A stretch of 64,000 bases of DNA. It comes from Nostocoides sp. (GTDB lineage Bacteria; Actinomycetota; Actinomycetes; Actinomycetales; Dermatophilaceae). Made by a program: the position numbers and the translations under genes. Below are positions 49,179 to 58,352 of this stretch, piece by piece; position 1 is the first letter of the stretch; the number at the start of each line of letters is the position of its first letter. The notes under the pieces are model-generated. The model saw only the letters and a program-made list of their open reading frames with translations. It had not been told where the DNA came from and ran no database searches. The stretch covers positions 1,345,001 to 1,409,000 of the forward strand of contig JADJEA010000001.1 of the NCBI GenBank assembly GCA_016702415.1, written 5' to 3'.

Positions 49179-49313
49179 TCTGAAGTTCCCTCCGGATAGG
49201 TGGCTATGCCGGGCAAACATACATGACAACTAGGAATAGCCGAGAATCCAGACCCGAGGGGTGACCCCGGTGGATGGTCAGGGGGCCTCGGGCCGGTCGT
49301 CCGTGGCGTCGCG

Positions 49314-49370
49314 AGGCGTCAGGAGAGGCCGGGGAAGGGGAGGCCGGGGAAGGAGGCGTCAGGAGAGGCC
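49314..49370. repeat. 17-bp direct repeat pair
   Basis: AGGCGTCAGGAGAGGCC occurs at 49314-49330 and 49354-49370, with related AGGCCGGGGAAGG copies between. It lies over and just past the 3' end of the DUF4439 gene. Confidence 0.8.
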
Positions 49371-50441
49371 AGGAAAGGGGGCCAGGGGTATGCCCCAGTC
49401 GTCGGCGAGCAGCGCCGCGTCACCGAGCCACCGGGCCCCGGTCGCCACATCCCGGCGGACCGCGGCCGCCGACGCGTCCGCCCCGCTGGTGGCCGCCGTG
49501 GCCACGGCTCGTCCGTAGGCACCCAGCAAGCCGCCGGCGAGGTCCTCCGCCAGCCGCCGTCCCGTCTCGGCGTCGTCCGCCAAGAGCGGGAGCCGGTATG
49601 CCGTGGGCGCCGGTGGCGCCGCCCCGCCGGCCAGGGTCTCCTGGGCCAGCGCAAGGCCGCGCACGGTGTCGAGGCTCCGACGAGCCGCTGTGCGGACCTC
49701 GCCGCGGGTGCGCGCGGCGACGACCTCGAAGCCGTACACCGCTGCCCGGCTGGCGGCCAGATAGGCCAGTGCCGCTGGGGGCGCGGACAACGTGGGCGAG
49801 GGCTCGTCCGAGAGGGCGGGGGTCGGTGCAGTCGAGGGTGGCGGTGCGGTCGAGGGGGTCGGTTCAGTCGAGGGTGGCGACGCGGTCGGGTGGGTGAGCG
49901 CACGGCATACCACTGAGCGGGCCGCCGCAAGCGAGGCCAGCGTCGGCAGGAGATCGAGTGGAGCCGACGTGTAGAGACGGGACACCAGCGCCAGTGCGGC
50001 CCGTTCCTGGGCCAGGACGTCGAACCCGGACGAGGAACCCGAGGTGGTCGACGAGCCCGGTGCCGAGGTCCCCGAGGTGCTTGCCGACGGCTGGGCCAGG
50101 AGGTCGGCGGGGACACCGAGGCGGCGCAGGGCGCTGTCGAGAACGGCGGCCTCCTGGGTGTGAGCCTGGCCGAACTCGGCCGCCCGCGCCGCCACGGCCG
50201 AGCCACCCCCAGTCCCACCGGTCGGGCCACGGAAGGAGTTGGCAGGGAAGGACTTGGCTAGGTCGAGGGTCCCGTGCAGGAGCGCGAGGAGGTCGGACTC
50301 TCCGGGGACGGGTGTCCGCCGCGGGATCAAGGGGATGGCGGGAGCGTTCTCCTCCAGGTGGATCCCGCACCCCGGCAGCGCCATCACCCCGGCGAGCGCG
50401 AGGAGCATCCCTCGGCGTGACGGACCGCTCCCCGACTGCAT
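49359..50441 (-). CDS. Lipoprotein with ferritin-like DUF4439 domain
   Basis: 360 residues. It has an RR-containing signal with lipobox LPGCG (near 20-25), a helical segment and a Ser/Thr/Pro linker (STAPPP/STAPTP hexamers). The C-terminal four-helix DUF4439 domain contains ALAYLAASRAAVYGFEVVAART and LAQETLAGG. Head-to-head with rimP, a conserved neighbourhood in actinobacteria. Function unknown; a metal-binding ferritin-like fold is family-based inference. Confidence 0.82.
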   Translation of the reverse strand: MQSGSGPSRRGMLLALAGVMALPGCGIHLEENAPAIPLIPRRTPVPGESDLLALLHGTLDLAKSFPANSFRGPTGGTGGGSAVAARAAEFGQAHTQEAAVLDSALRRLGVPADLLAQPSASTSGTSAPGSSTTSGSSSGFDVLAQERAALALVSRLYTSAPLDLLPTLASLAAARSVVCRALTHPTASPPSTEPTPSTAPPPSTAPTPALSDEPSPTLSAPPAALAYLAASRAAVYGFEVVAARTRGEVRTAARRSLDTVRGLALAQETLAGGAAPPAPTAYRLPLLADDAETGRRLAEDLAGGLLGAYGRAVATAATSGADASAAAVRRDVATGARWLGDAALLADDWGIPLAPFPGLS

Positions 50442-50535
50442 CCGCCGATGATGGCATGGCGCGCGCTCGGGAACCTGCCCGCCGCGTCCGGCGCTTAGAG
50501 TGGGAAGTCACACGTCAAGAGAGGACCCAGGGTCG

Positions 50536-51207
50536 ATGAGTACGCAGGAACAGGTGGCGGCCCTCGTTGGGCCGGTCGCCGCGGCGCACGGCCTGATCCT
50601 CGACCGGCTCGAGGTCACCGCCGCCGGGAAGCGCCGCCTCGTTCGCGTCACGCTCGACACCGTCCCCGCACCCGGCCCCGACGGCTGGGTGACCACGCCC
50701 ACCTCGCCGCTGGCCCTGGACGACCTCGCCGACGTCAGCCGGGAGATCGACCGCACCCTCGACGACGCGCCGGCCTTGGGCTCGGCGTCCTATGTCCTCG
50801 AAGTCAGTTCGCCCGGTGTCGGGCGTCCGTTGGACCAGCCGCGCCACTACCAGCGCAATGTCGGCCGGCTCCTGGTGGCGCGCACTGCGTCGGGCGAGGT
50901 CACCGGGCGGATCCTTCGTGCCGGGGCGGCCGAGGTCGTCCTCGCGCTCACCGACGCGGCCGGTGCGGTGACCGAAACCACCCTGCCGTATGCCGCGATC
51001 ACCCGCGCCCATGTCGAGGTCGAGTTCGCGTCGGCCCCCTCCGGCGATGACGAGGTCGACATGGACGAGGTCGACATGGACGAGGCGGACATGGACGAGG
51101 ACAACGCCGGCGACCAGCACGACGGAGCGGACGACGCGGACGGCGGCCGTCTCGGCGGGGCGAGCATGCCCGGCGGCGACAGCGCGGCGGCGCAGGAGAG
51201 GAACTGA
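50536..51207 (+). CDS. rimP: Ribosome maturation factor RimP
   Basis: 223 residues; assists 30S assembly. It has the LEVSSPGVGRPL motif and two-domain architecture. The C-terminus is extended by about 50 acidic residues, including three in-frame 15-bp units encoding DE(V/A)DM (51049-51093). ATG 50536 begins the rimP-nusA-ylxR-infB operon, one nt from nusA. Confidence 0.93.
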   Translation: MSTQEQVAALVGPVAAAHGLILDRLEVTAAGKRRLVRVTLDTVPAPGPDGWVTTPTSPLALDDLADVSREIDRTLDDAPALGSASYVLEVSSPGVGRPLDQPRHYQRNVGRLLVARTASGEVTGRILRAGAAEVVLALTDAAGAVTETTLPYAAITRAHVEVEFASAPSGDDEVDMDEVDMDEADMDEDNAGDQHDGADDADGGRLGGASMPGGDSAAAQERN

Positions 51208-51208
51208 C

Positions 51209-52584
51209 ATGGATATCGATCCGGCACAACTGCGCGCCCTGGAGCACGAACGCGGGGTCTCCCTGGACATCCTCGTCCCGGCCATCGAGAAGGCCTTGCT
51301 CATGGCCTACGAGAAGACCGACGGGCACTACCGCCACGCCCGGGCGGAACTCGACCGGAAGTCCGGTCGGGTCACCATCTGGGCGCGGGAGGAGTTCACG
51401 GTCGAGGAGCCCGCGGCATACGACGAAGGCGTGCAGGAACCCGCCCCTGAGGGGGCGGACGCCACTCCCGCCGAGCCCCCGCGTCCGCGCGTGCGAATCG
51501 AACTCGGTCCGGAGTTCGACCACACGCCCGATGACTTCGGCCGGGTCGCCGCGGCGACGGCGCGTCAGGTCATCGTCGGGCGGTTGCGGGAGATCGAGGA
51601 CGAGCAGATCCTCGGGGAGTTCAAGGGCCGCGAGGGCGACATCGTCGCCGGAGTGATCCAGCAAAGTGCCAGCCCGCGCTATGTCACCGTCAGCTTCGGC
51701 TCCGTCGAGGGCATCCTGCCCCAGGCCGAGCAGGTGCCGGGGGAGCGCTACCGGCACGGTGATCGCATCCGGTGCTATGTCGTCGCGACCAAGCGCGGCC
51801 CGCGCGGCCCGCAAATCGACCTCTCGCGCACCCACCCCAACCTGGTCAAGAAGCTCTTCGCCCTGGAGGTCCCCGAGGTCGCCAGCGGTGCCGTCGAGAT
51901 CGCCTCCATCGCCCGTGAGGCCGGACACCGGACGAAGATCGCCGTGCACACCAAGGTTCCCGGGGTCAACGCCAAGGGCGCGTGCATCGGCCCGATGGGT
52001 GCCCGGGTGCGTGCCGTCATGACCGAACTGCAGGCGAGAAGATCGACATCGTCGACTACTCCGAGGACCCGGCCGAGTTCATCGCTGCGGCCCTCTCGCC
52101 GGCTCGGGTGGAGTCGGTGACCATCGTCACGCTCACGGACCGCAGCGCCCAGGTGGTCGTTCCCGACTATCAGCTCTCCCTCGCCATTGGCCGGGAGGGC
52201 CAGAACGCCCGGCTGGCCGCCAAGCTCACCGGCTGGCGGATCGACATCCGGCCGGACGTCGAGAGCGCTGCCGCCGGGGGTACGACCGGGCCGTCTCACG
52301 TCAGCAGCCCCGAGGGCGTACCCCAGCGTCGCGACGGGCGCGCCGGTCCGGGGTCGGGTGGTGCCGGAACGGGAGGACCGCGTGGTGCGGGCCCACGGGG
52401 CTTCGGCCCGCGTGGCGATGGCCCCCGACGGGAGGGCCCGGGGCGGGACGGTCCCCGGCGTGATGGTCCGCGGCGTGAAGGTCCGCGGGGAGATGCTGCT
52501 CGTGGGCAGGGCCCACGCGGAGAGGGTCCGCGGCGTGATGGCCCAGGGCCGCGCCGGGACGGTCCGCGACCGACCGGGCGCTGA
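51209..52584 (+). CDS. nusA: Transcription termination/antitermination factor NusA, frameshifted
   Basis: About 458 residues. N-terminal domain (EKALLMAYEKT), S1 domain (GDIVAGVIQ...), KH1 (GHRTKIAVHT, VGACIGPMG-like loop) and KH2 (LAIGREGQNARLAAKLTGW) are present in order. One G is missing at about 52033 (CTGCAGGCGAG should read CAGGGCGAG), shifting the frame between 'TELQ' and 'GEKIDIVDYSEDP'. After KH2 comes an unusual tail of about 85 residues made of GPRR(D/E) pentapeptides. AGGAG before ATG 51209. Confidence 0.93.
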
Positions 52585-52593
52585 CCCGCTAGA

Positions 52594-52977
52594 ATGAACG
52601 CCGCCGACCGGACTGGACTCCGGGGTGCGCAGCCGACGACCCGACCGGGCCCCACCCGGACGTGTGTGGGATGCCGTGCACCGGATAGCCGGTCGGTGCT
52701 TCTGCGAGTGGTGGCGGGCACCATGGCCGAGGGGGCGATCCCTCTCGTCCCTGATCCCCGACGTCGCCTGCCGGGTCGTGGCTGCTGGCTGCACCCGACG
52801 CGCGACTGCCTCGATCTCGCCCTCCGGCGCCGGGCGTTCGGGCGGGCGCTCCGCGTGAGCGACCCGGTCGATCCGTCGCCGTCGTGGCGTGGATCGACGC
52901 GCCAACCGCCGAAGCGAACCCCGACCGCCGTGCCCTTCGAGATCCGAAAGCGGGATTCCGCAATGAGCATCCGATGA
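52594..52977 (+). CDS. ylxR: YlxR-family RNA-binding protein (DUF448)
   Basis: 127 residues. The TRTCVGCR motif opens the domain and GRGCWLHP closes the strand bundle; both are diagnostic of YlxR. Basic C-terminal tail. It sits at its usual place between nusA and infB and probably binds RNA or RNase P. ATG 52594 has no clear ribosome-binding site, suggesting coupling to nusA 10 nt upstream. Confidence 0.9.
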   Translation: MNAADRTGLRGAQPTTRPGPTRTCVGCRAPDSRSVLLRVVAGTMAEGAIPLVPDPRRRLPGRGCWLHPTRDCLDLALRRRAFGRALRVSDPVDPSPSWRGSTRQPPKRTPTAVPFEIRKRDSAMSIR

Positions 52978-53051
52978 GTACTCAGCAATGAGCTCCACCC
53001 AGGTTTAACGCGGTCCGCGCCTGTCCCGGCACGGACCGAGACAGGAGAAAA

Positions 53052-56000
53052 GTGTCCAAAGTCCGTGTCTCTGCGCTCGCCAAAGATGTGGGAGTGACCA
53101 GCAAGGTCCTCCTCGAGCGCCTCAACGAGATGGGCGAGTACGTCAAGAGCGCCAGTTCCACCGTGGAGGCGCCCGTGGTGCGCCGCTACAAGGAGCGGTA
53201 TGCCGCGCCCGCCCCCACCTCGGGAGCGTCCAGCCCGGGCGCCGCCGCGCCGGCAGCCCCGGCTCCCGCTGCGGGGACGCCTGCGGCACCCGCCGGAACT
53301 GCAGCCCCCCCGGGCCCCCGGCCCGCCGCGCCGACACCCGCCGCGCGCCCCGGCTCCGGCCCGGCGCCGGCCGCCCCGACCGCACCGGCTCCGTCGGCAC
53401 CCGCGTCGGCCGCCCCGACGGCTCCGGCACCGTCGGCAGTCCCGGGCGCCGGCCCGGCCCCCTCGGCACCGTCCCCGTCCGCACCGTCCCCCGCCGCAGC
53501 GTCCTCGGCGCCCTCCCCCTCGGGCCGGGGACGGCCGCTACGGCAAACATCCCCTCGCCCTTCGCCCCCGCGGCGTCGGCTGCGCCAGCAACCGCTCCTA
53601 CACGCCCGGCCCCGGCCGGGTCACCGGCAGGGGCTCCGGCAGCGGCGACCCAGAGCGCGCCGGCGCCCGCCCCGGAAGGGGGGCGCGGCGGCATACCCAC
53701 TCCGGGTCCGCGACCGGCCCCGACCGCGACGCCCGCATCGCCTCAGGCCCCCGCTGCCTCGACCGGACCACGCCCCGGCGCCCCGGCCGGTCCGCGGCCG
53801 GCCGGTGGAACCCGTCCGACGCCCGGGCCTCGCTCGGCTCCGAGCAGCGTTCCGGGCGCACCGCGACCGGCCGCGCCGCGACCGGGCAACAACCCGTTCT
53901 CGGCCCGGCAAGGGATGGGACACGGCGGCGCACCGCGACCGGGGAACAACCCGTTCGCGGCCAGCCAGGGTATGCCGCGGCCCCAGTCCCGGACACCTCG
54001 TCCGGGTGCCCCGGCCGGTCCCGGCGGACCACGCCCGGGCGGGCCGCGTCCCTCCCCGGTCAATATGCCCGACCGCAGTGCGATCGCCCGTCCCGGTGAG
54101 CGCCCGGCTCGTCCCGGAGCCGGTCGTCCCGGCGCCGGCGGCCCCGGCCGCCCGGGTGCCGGTGGCTTCGCTGGTCGTCCGGGTGGAGGCGGCGGCTTCG
54201 GTGGCCGTCCCGGTGGTGGCCCCGGCGGCCGTGGCGGCACCCAGGGTGCCTTCGGCAAGGGTGGCGGCCGCAACAAGCAGCGCAAGTCCAAGCGGGCGAA
54301 GCGCCAAGAGTTCGAGCAGATGGATGCGCCGACGATCGGTGGCGTGACCGTCCCGCGCGGTGACGGGCAGACCATCGTCCGGATCCGTCAGGGCGCGAGC
54401 CTGACCGACTTCGCCGAGCGGATCAACGCCAACCCGGCGTCGCTGGTCACCGTCCTGTTCCACCTCGGGGAGATGGCGACGGCGACGCAGAGCCTCGACG
54501 AGGAGACCTTCAAGCTCCTCGGTGCCGAACTCGGCTATGTCATCCAGATCGTGTCCCCCGAGGACGAGGAGCGGGAGCTCTTCGAGTCCTTCCACATCGA
54601 CCTCGAATTCGGCGTCGACGTGGAGGAGGACGAGGACCTGGTGGCGCGACCGCCGGTCGTGACCGTCATGGGCCACGTCGACCACGGCAAGACCAAGCTC
54701 CTGGACGCGATCCGCAACGCCAATGTCGTCGCCGGGGAGCATGGAGGGATCACCCAGCACATCGGTGCCTACCAGATCCACAAGGAGCACGAGGGCGTCG
54801 ACCGGCCGATCACCTTCATCGACACCCCGGGTCACGAGGCGTTCACCGCCATGCGAGCCCGTGGTGCCAAGGTCACCGACATCGCGATCCTCGTCGTCGC
54901 CGCCGACGACGGCGTCATGCCGCAGACCATCGAGGCGCTCAACCACGCCCAGGCGGCCGACGTGCCGATCGTCGTCGCGGTCAACAAGATCGACGTCGAG
55001 GGCGCCAACCCGAGCAAGGTCCGTCAGCAACTGACCGAATACAACCTCGTCGCGGAGGAATACGGCGGCGAGACGATGTTCGTCGATGTCTCGGCCAAGC
55101 AGCGGCTCGGCATCGAGGAACTCCTCGAGGCCGTCCTGCTCACCGCCGACGCGGCACTCGACCTGCGGGCCAACCCCGACCGGGACGCCCGTGGCGTCGC
55201 GATCGAGGCCAACCTCGACCGCGGCCGCGGAGCGACGGCGACCGTCCTGGTCCAGTCGGGCACGCTGCACGTCGGCGACGCGATCGTCACCGGCTCGGCC
55301 CATGGCCGCGTCCGGGCGATGCTCGACGAGCAGGGCAAGCCGGTCGATGTGGCCGGCCCGTCCCGGCCCGTCCAGGTCCTCGGTCTCTCCTCGGTCCCCC
55401 GGGCCGGCGACACCTTCGTCGTCGCTCCCGACGACCGCACCGCCCGGCAGATCGCCGAGCGGCGGGAGGCGGCCGACCGCCAGGCCAGCCTGGCCAAGGC
55501 CCGCAAGCGGATCTCCCTGGAGAACCTCGACGCGGCGCTCGCGGCCGGCAAGATCGACACCCTCAACCTCATCCTCAAGGGCGATGTGTCGGGGTCGGTC
55601 GAGGCGCTCGAGGACGCCCTGCTCCAGATCGACGTCGGCGACGAGGTCGACCTGCGGATCATCGACCGCGGTGTCGGTGCCATCACGATGAACAACATCA
55701 ACCTCGCTATGGCCTCGAACGCGATCATCATCGGCTTCAACGTCCGCGCCGAGGGCCAGAACGCCGACTATGCCGAGCGCGAGGGCGTGGAGATCCGCTA
55801 TTACACGGTGATCTACCAGGCCATCGAGGAGGTCGAGGCGGCCCTCAAGGGCATGCTCAAGCCGGAGTTCGAGGAGGTCCAGCTCGGGTCCGCCGAGATC
55901 CGCGAGATCTTCCGCTCGAGCAAGTTCGGCAATATCGCCGGGTCGATCGTCCGCAGTGGGGAGATCAAGCGCGGTGCCCGCGCGCGCATCACGCGCAACG

Positions 56001-56170
56001 GGGTCGTCGTCGGCGACAACGTCGAGATCGCCGGTCTGCGCCGGTTCAAGGACGACGTCACCGAAGTCCGCGAGGGCTACGAGTGCGGCATCAACCTCGG
56101 GTCGTTCAACGACCTACAGGTCGAGGACGTCATCACCACCTACGAGATGCGCGAGAAGCCGCGCGGCTGA
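53052..56170 (+). CDS. infB: Translation initiation factor IF-2, frameshifted in the N-terminal region
   Basis: About 1,039 residues. An IF2_N opening (KVRVSALAKDVGVTSKVLLERLNEMGEY is the region) is followed by a long Pro/Ala/Gly-rich spacer. The G domain then has GHVDHGKT, DTPGH and NKID, with domains II-IV to the end. The frame breaks at about 53505-53525 in a C/G-run region; after losing one base the spacer continues as GPGTAATANIPSPFAP and joins the GTPase core without stops. GTG 53052 with AGGAGA upstream. Confidence 0.94.
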
Positions 56171-56185
56171 CCCGTGGGCTTGCGC

Positions 56186-56233
56186 CGGACGGCCCGGCGG
56201 GCGACGGAATCCCGTCGCCCGCCGGGCCGTCCG
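56186..56233. terminator. Strong hairpin after infB
   Basis: Perfect 22-bp arms at 56186-56207 and 56212-56233 with a 4-nt loop, 16 nt after the infB stop. It also faces the end of the convergent peroxidase gene. Confidence 0.92.
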
Positions 56234-56310
56234 CCTTGCCCGGGCCGTCCGCCCGCCGCGCCGTCCGCCGCCGCGCCGTGCGGCGCCCGCGGGTCGCTGC
56301 GCGCTGGCGG

Positions 56311-57603
56311 TCAGGCCAGGAGGCGCTGCCCCAGGATCTCGCCGTCCCCGGCGCCCGGCAGGATCGCGAAGACCGCGGAGCCGATCGGCGTCGTCCAGAG
56401 GTTGAGCAGGTCTTTCTCGGCGAGCCGTCGCTGCACCGGGATGAACTGCCGCACCGGGTCGGTGCAATAGGCCGCGAACAACAACCCGGAGTTGACCCGC
56501 GCACCGGACTCGGGGGGGTCGTCATACGAATAGGGACGGCGTAGGAATCGCTCGACGCCCGATCCGTGGGCGCGACGGACGTGGGCGGCCTCGTCGATCC
56601 GGTGGAAACCGAGGGCGTCCACGGCGTCGAGGTCGGGCGTGTCGTTCAGGTCCGTGCCGGTCAGCGGCGCGCCGGAGTCCAGGCGGCGCCCGATCGCATT
56701 CTCCCGGGACAGCCGGTCGGCGCGATCCCATTTCTCCAGGTCCATCGCGATCCGCCGCAGCACGAGCGACGACCCGCCCCGCATCCAGTCCGGGGCCTCG
56801 TTCCCGGCCCAGATGAGGGAGGCATCGACGCCGCGGGCATCGGGTTGGACGGTCCCATCGACCTGGCCGAACAGGTTGCGCATCGGGACGCCGGAGGGGA
56901 TGCCGGAGAAGGGCTCACGGAATCCCCGCTGAATCCACTGCACCGTCACGAGTTCTCCGGCCGAGGTGATCAGCCGGCGTTGCGCATGCGCGACCGTCGT
57001 GGGGCTGTCCGCACAGATCTGGAGGAGGACATCACCTTGACCCCACCGGTCGTCGAGCCGGTCGATGGAGGGGAACGCGGGCAGCGGCGCCAGCCAGGCC
57101 TGCACCTGGACACCGGCCAGGGCGGGCACGCGCGGGCCGATCCCGAGGGTGACCGTCAACCGCGCCGTGACGGCCGCCAGCTCCGGTTCCTGGTCGGTCA
57201 GTGTCCCCCGGCCGGACATGAGGCGCTCGATGTCGTCGGTCCACACCGTCATCAGGCGCCGCAGCGCCTCCTTGTCGGTGCCGTCCGGCAGCGTGAAGGC
57301 GACGAAGGCGACATACGGTTGGGGCTCGTCATCGACGCCCGCCTGGTGCTCCCCGCGGAAGGGTCGGTATGCCGTGCCCGGCCCCGGGACGCAGACCTTG
57401 CCCGCGACCGGGGTCCCGTCCGCCGAGGTCCCCGACGCCGCGCCCCCCGCCCCTGTCCTGGCCTGGGCGACGTCCGCGGAGGTCGCCGCCCCGTCCGCGA
57501 CGTCCGCTTGCGTGCTGCACGCGGTCACGCTCGTGAGGCCGGCGGCGGCCATCCCCCCCAATCCGGAGAGGATGACCGCGCGCCGTGGAGGGGTCTCCCT
57601 CAC
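56311..57603 (-). CDS. Exported Dyp-type haem peroxidase (EfeB-like)
   Basis: 430 residues with a twin-arginine-like signal (PPRRAVILSGLGGMAAAGL, lipobox-like TACS). Peroxidase motif LFGQVDGT stands in the place of the usual GFxDG, and the haem-side Arg/His region is FHRIDEAAHVRRAHG...RRPYSYD. EfeB-type enzymes act in iron/haem handling; DyPs more broadly oxidise dyes with H2O2. GTG 57603 overlaps the copper-chaperone stop (GTGA), which ties it to copper delivery in this genome. Confidence 0.9.
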   Translation of the reverse strand: MRETPPRRAVILSGLGGMAAAGLTSVTACSTQADVADGAATSADVAQARTGAGGAASGTSADGTPVAGKVCVPGPGTAYRPFRGEHQAGVDDEPQPYVAFVAFTLPDGTDKEALRRLMTVWTDDIERLMSGRGTLTDQEPELAAVTARLTVTLGIGPRVPALAGVQVQAWLAPLPAFPSIDRLDDRWGQGDVLLQICADSPTTVAHAQRRLITSAGELVTVQWIQRGFREPFSGIPSGVPMRNLFGQVDGTVQPDARGVDASLIWAGNEAPDWMRGGSSLVLRRIAMDLEKWDRADRLSRENAIGRRLDSGAPLTGTDLNDTPDLDAVDALGFHRIDEAAHVRRAHGSGVERFLRRPYSYDDPPESGARVNSGLLFAAYCTDPVRQFIPVQRRLAEKDLLNLWTTPIGSAVFAILPGAGDGEILGQRLLA

Positions 57604-58196
57604 GAGCTGCTCATGCTCATGCTGCTCGAGCCCGAGGAATACGGCTCGTTACCCCCGGCGTAGGTCCGGACGGCGAAGTCGACAGGCACCTCGCCAGCGT
57701 CGGTGGTCAGCGACACGGACACGCTCGTCCCATTGTCCAAGGGCTTCGCGAGCTCCATCAGCATGACGTGGTTGGCACCGGGAGCCAGGGCGAATGTGCC
57801 CTTCGCCGGCACGGTGAACCCGCTCTTCGCCTCCTGCATCTGCATCTCGCCGGCGGCGTTCTTGACGGTCTCGTGGAGCTGGACCATACCGGCGGCGGGA
57901 CTGCTCCCACCGGTGATGTGGATGGGGGCGTCGGTGGAGTTGTGGAGGGTCCCGAAGCATCCGGTCATGGACGCCATGTCGGCGGCCATCGAATCCGAGG
58001 ACTTGCACCACGCGTCGGTGATGGTCAATGCGGCTGCTGCCGCAGTCGAACCCGAGCTCGAAGTGGCGGCCGAGGTGGAGGACGACGAGGTGGATGACGT
58101 GCTCGCCGAGTCCGAACCGCAACCGGTCAGGGCGCCGGTCAGCAGAGTCAGCGCGGCGGCCGCCGCGCTCAGTCGGGAACGGGTGGTTGAGTGCAT
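57600..58196 (-). CDS. PCu(A)C-type periplasmic copper chaperone lipoprotein
   Basis: 198 residues with lipobox LTGCGSD, a Ser/Thr/Ala linker and the PCuAC domain. The copper site follows the HxnMx21HxM pattern: LHETVKNAAGEMQMQ, then PGANHVMLME. The Ser/Met-rich end (SSSMSMSSS) may add Cu(I) ligands. GAAAGG before ATG 58196. Likely loads Cu(I) on an oxidase or on the linked peroxidase system. Confidence 0.92.
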   Translation of the reverse strand: MHSTTRSRLSAAAAALTLLTGALTGCGSDSASTSSTSSSSTSAATSSSGSTAAAAALTITDAWCKSSDSMAADMASMTGCFGTLHNSTDAPIHITGGSSPAAGMVQLHETVKNAAGEMQMQEAKSGFTVPAKGTFALAPGANHVMLMELAKPLDNGTSVSVSLTTDAGEVPVDFAVRTYAGGNEPYSSGSSSMSMSSS

Positions 58197-58352
58197 GGGG
58201 TGCCTTTCGAGGCGAGGTATGGATGAAGGGTGCGCTCAGGGCGCGGCCGGGCGCACGACTATCGGCGCCGAGGCCTCGGGAGCCGGATCCGGCGTGGCGA
58301 CGCGACGTGGGAGTCGAGGCGCGCCGGATGCGGCGTGAGGGAGATGTGGTCG

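Noticed and set aside
49179..49260. Sulfur-responsive riboswitch before the ABC importer
   Set aside because: Only a weak promoter-like TTGTCA with TAGCCA was seen on the minus strand; no conserved aptamer core was recognised.
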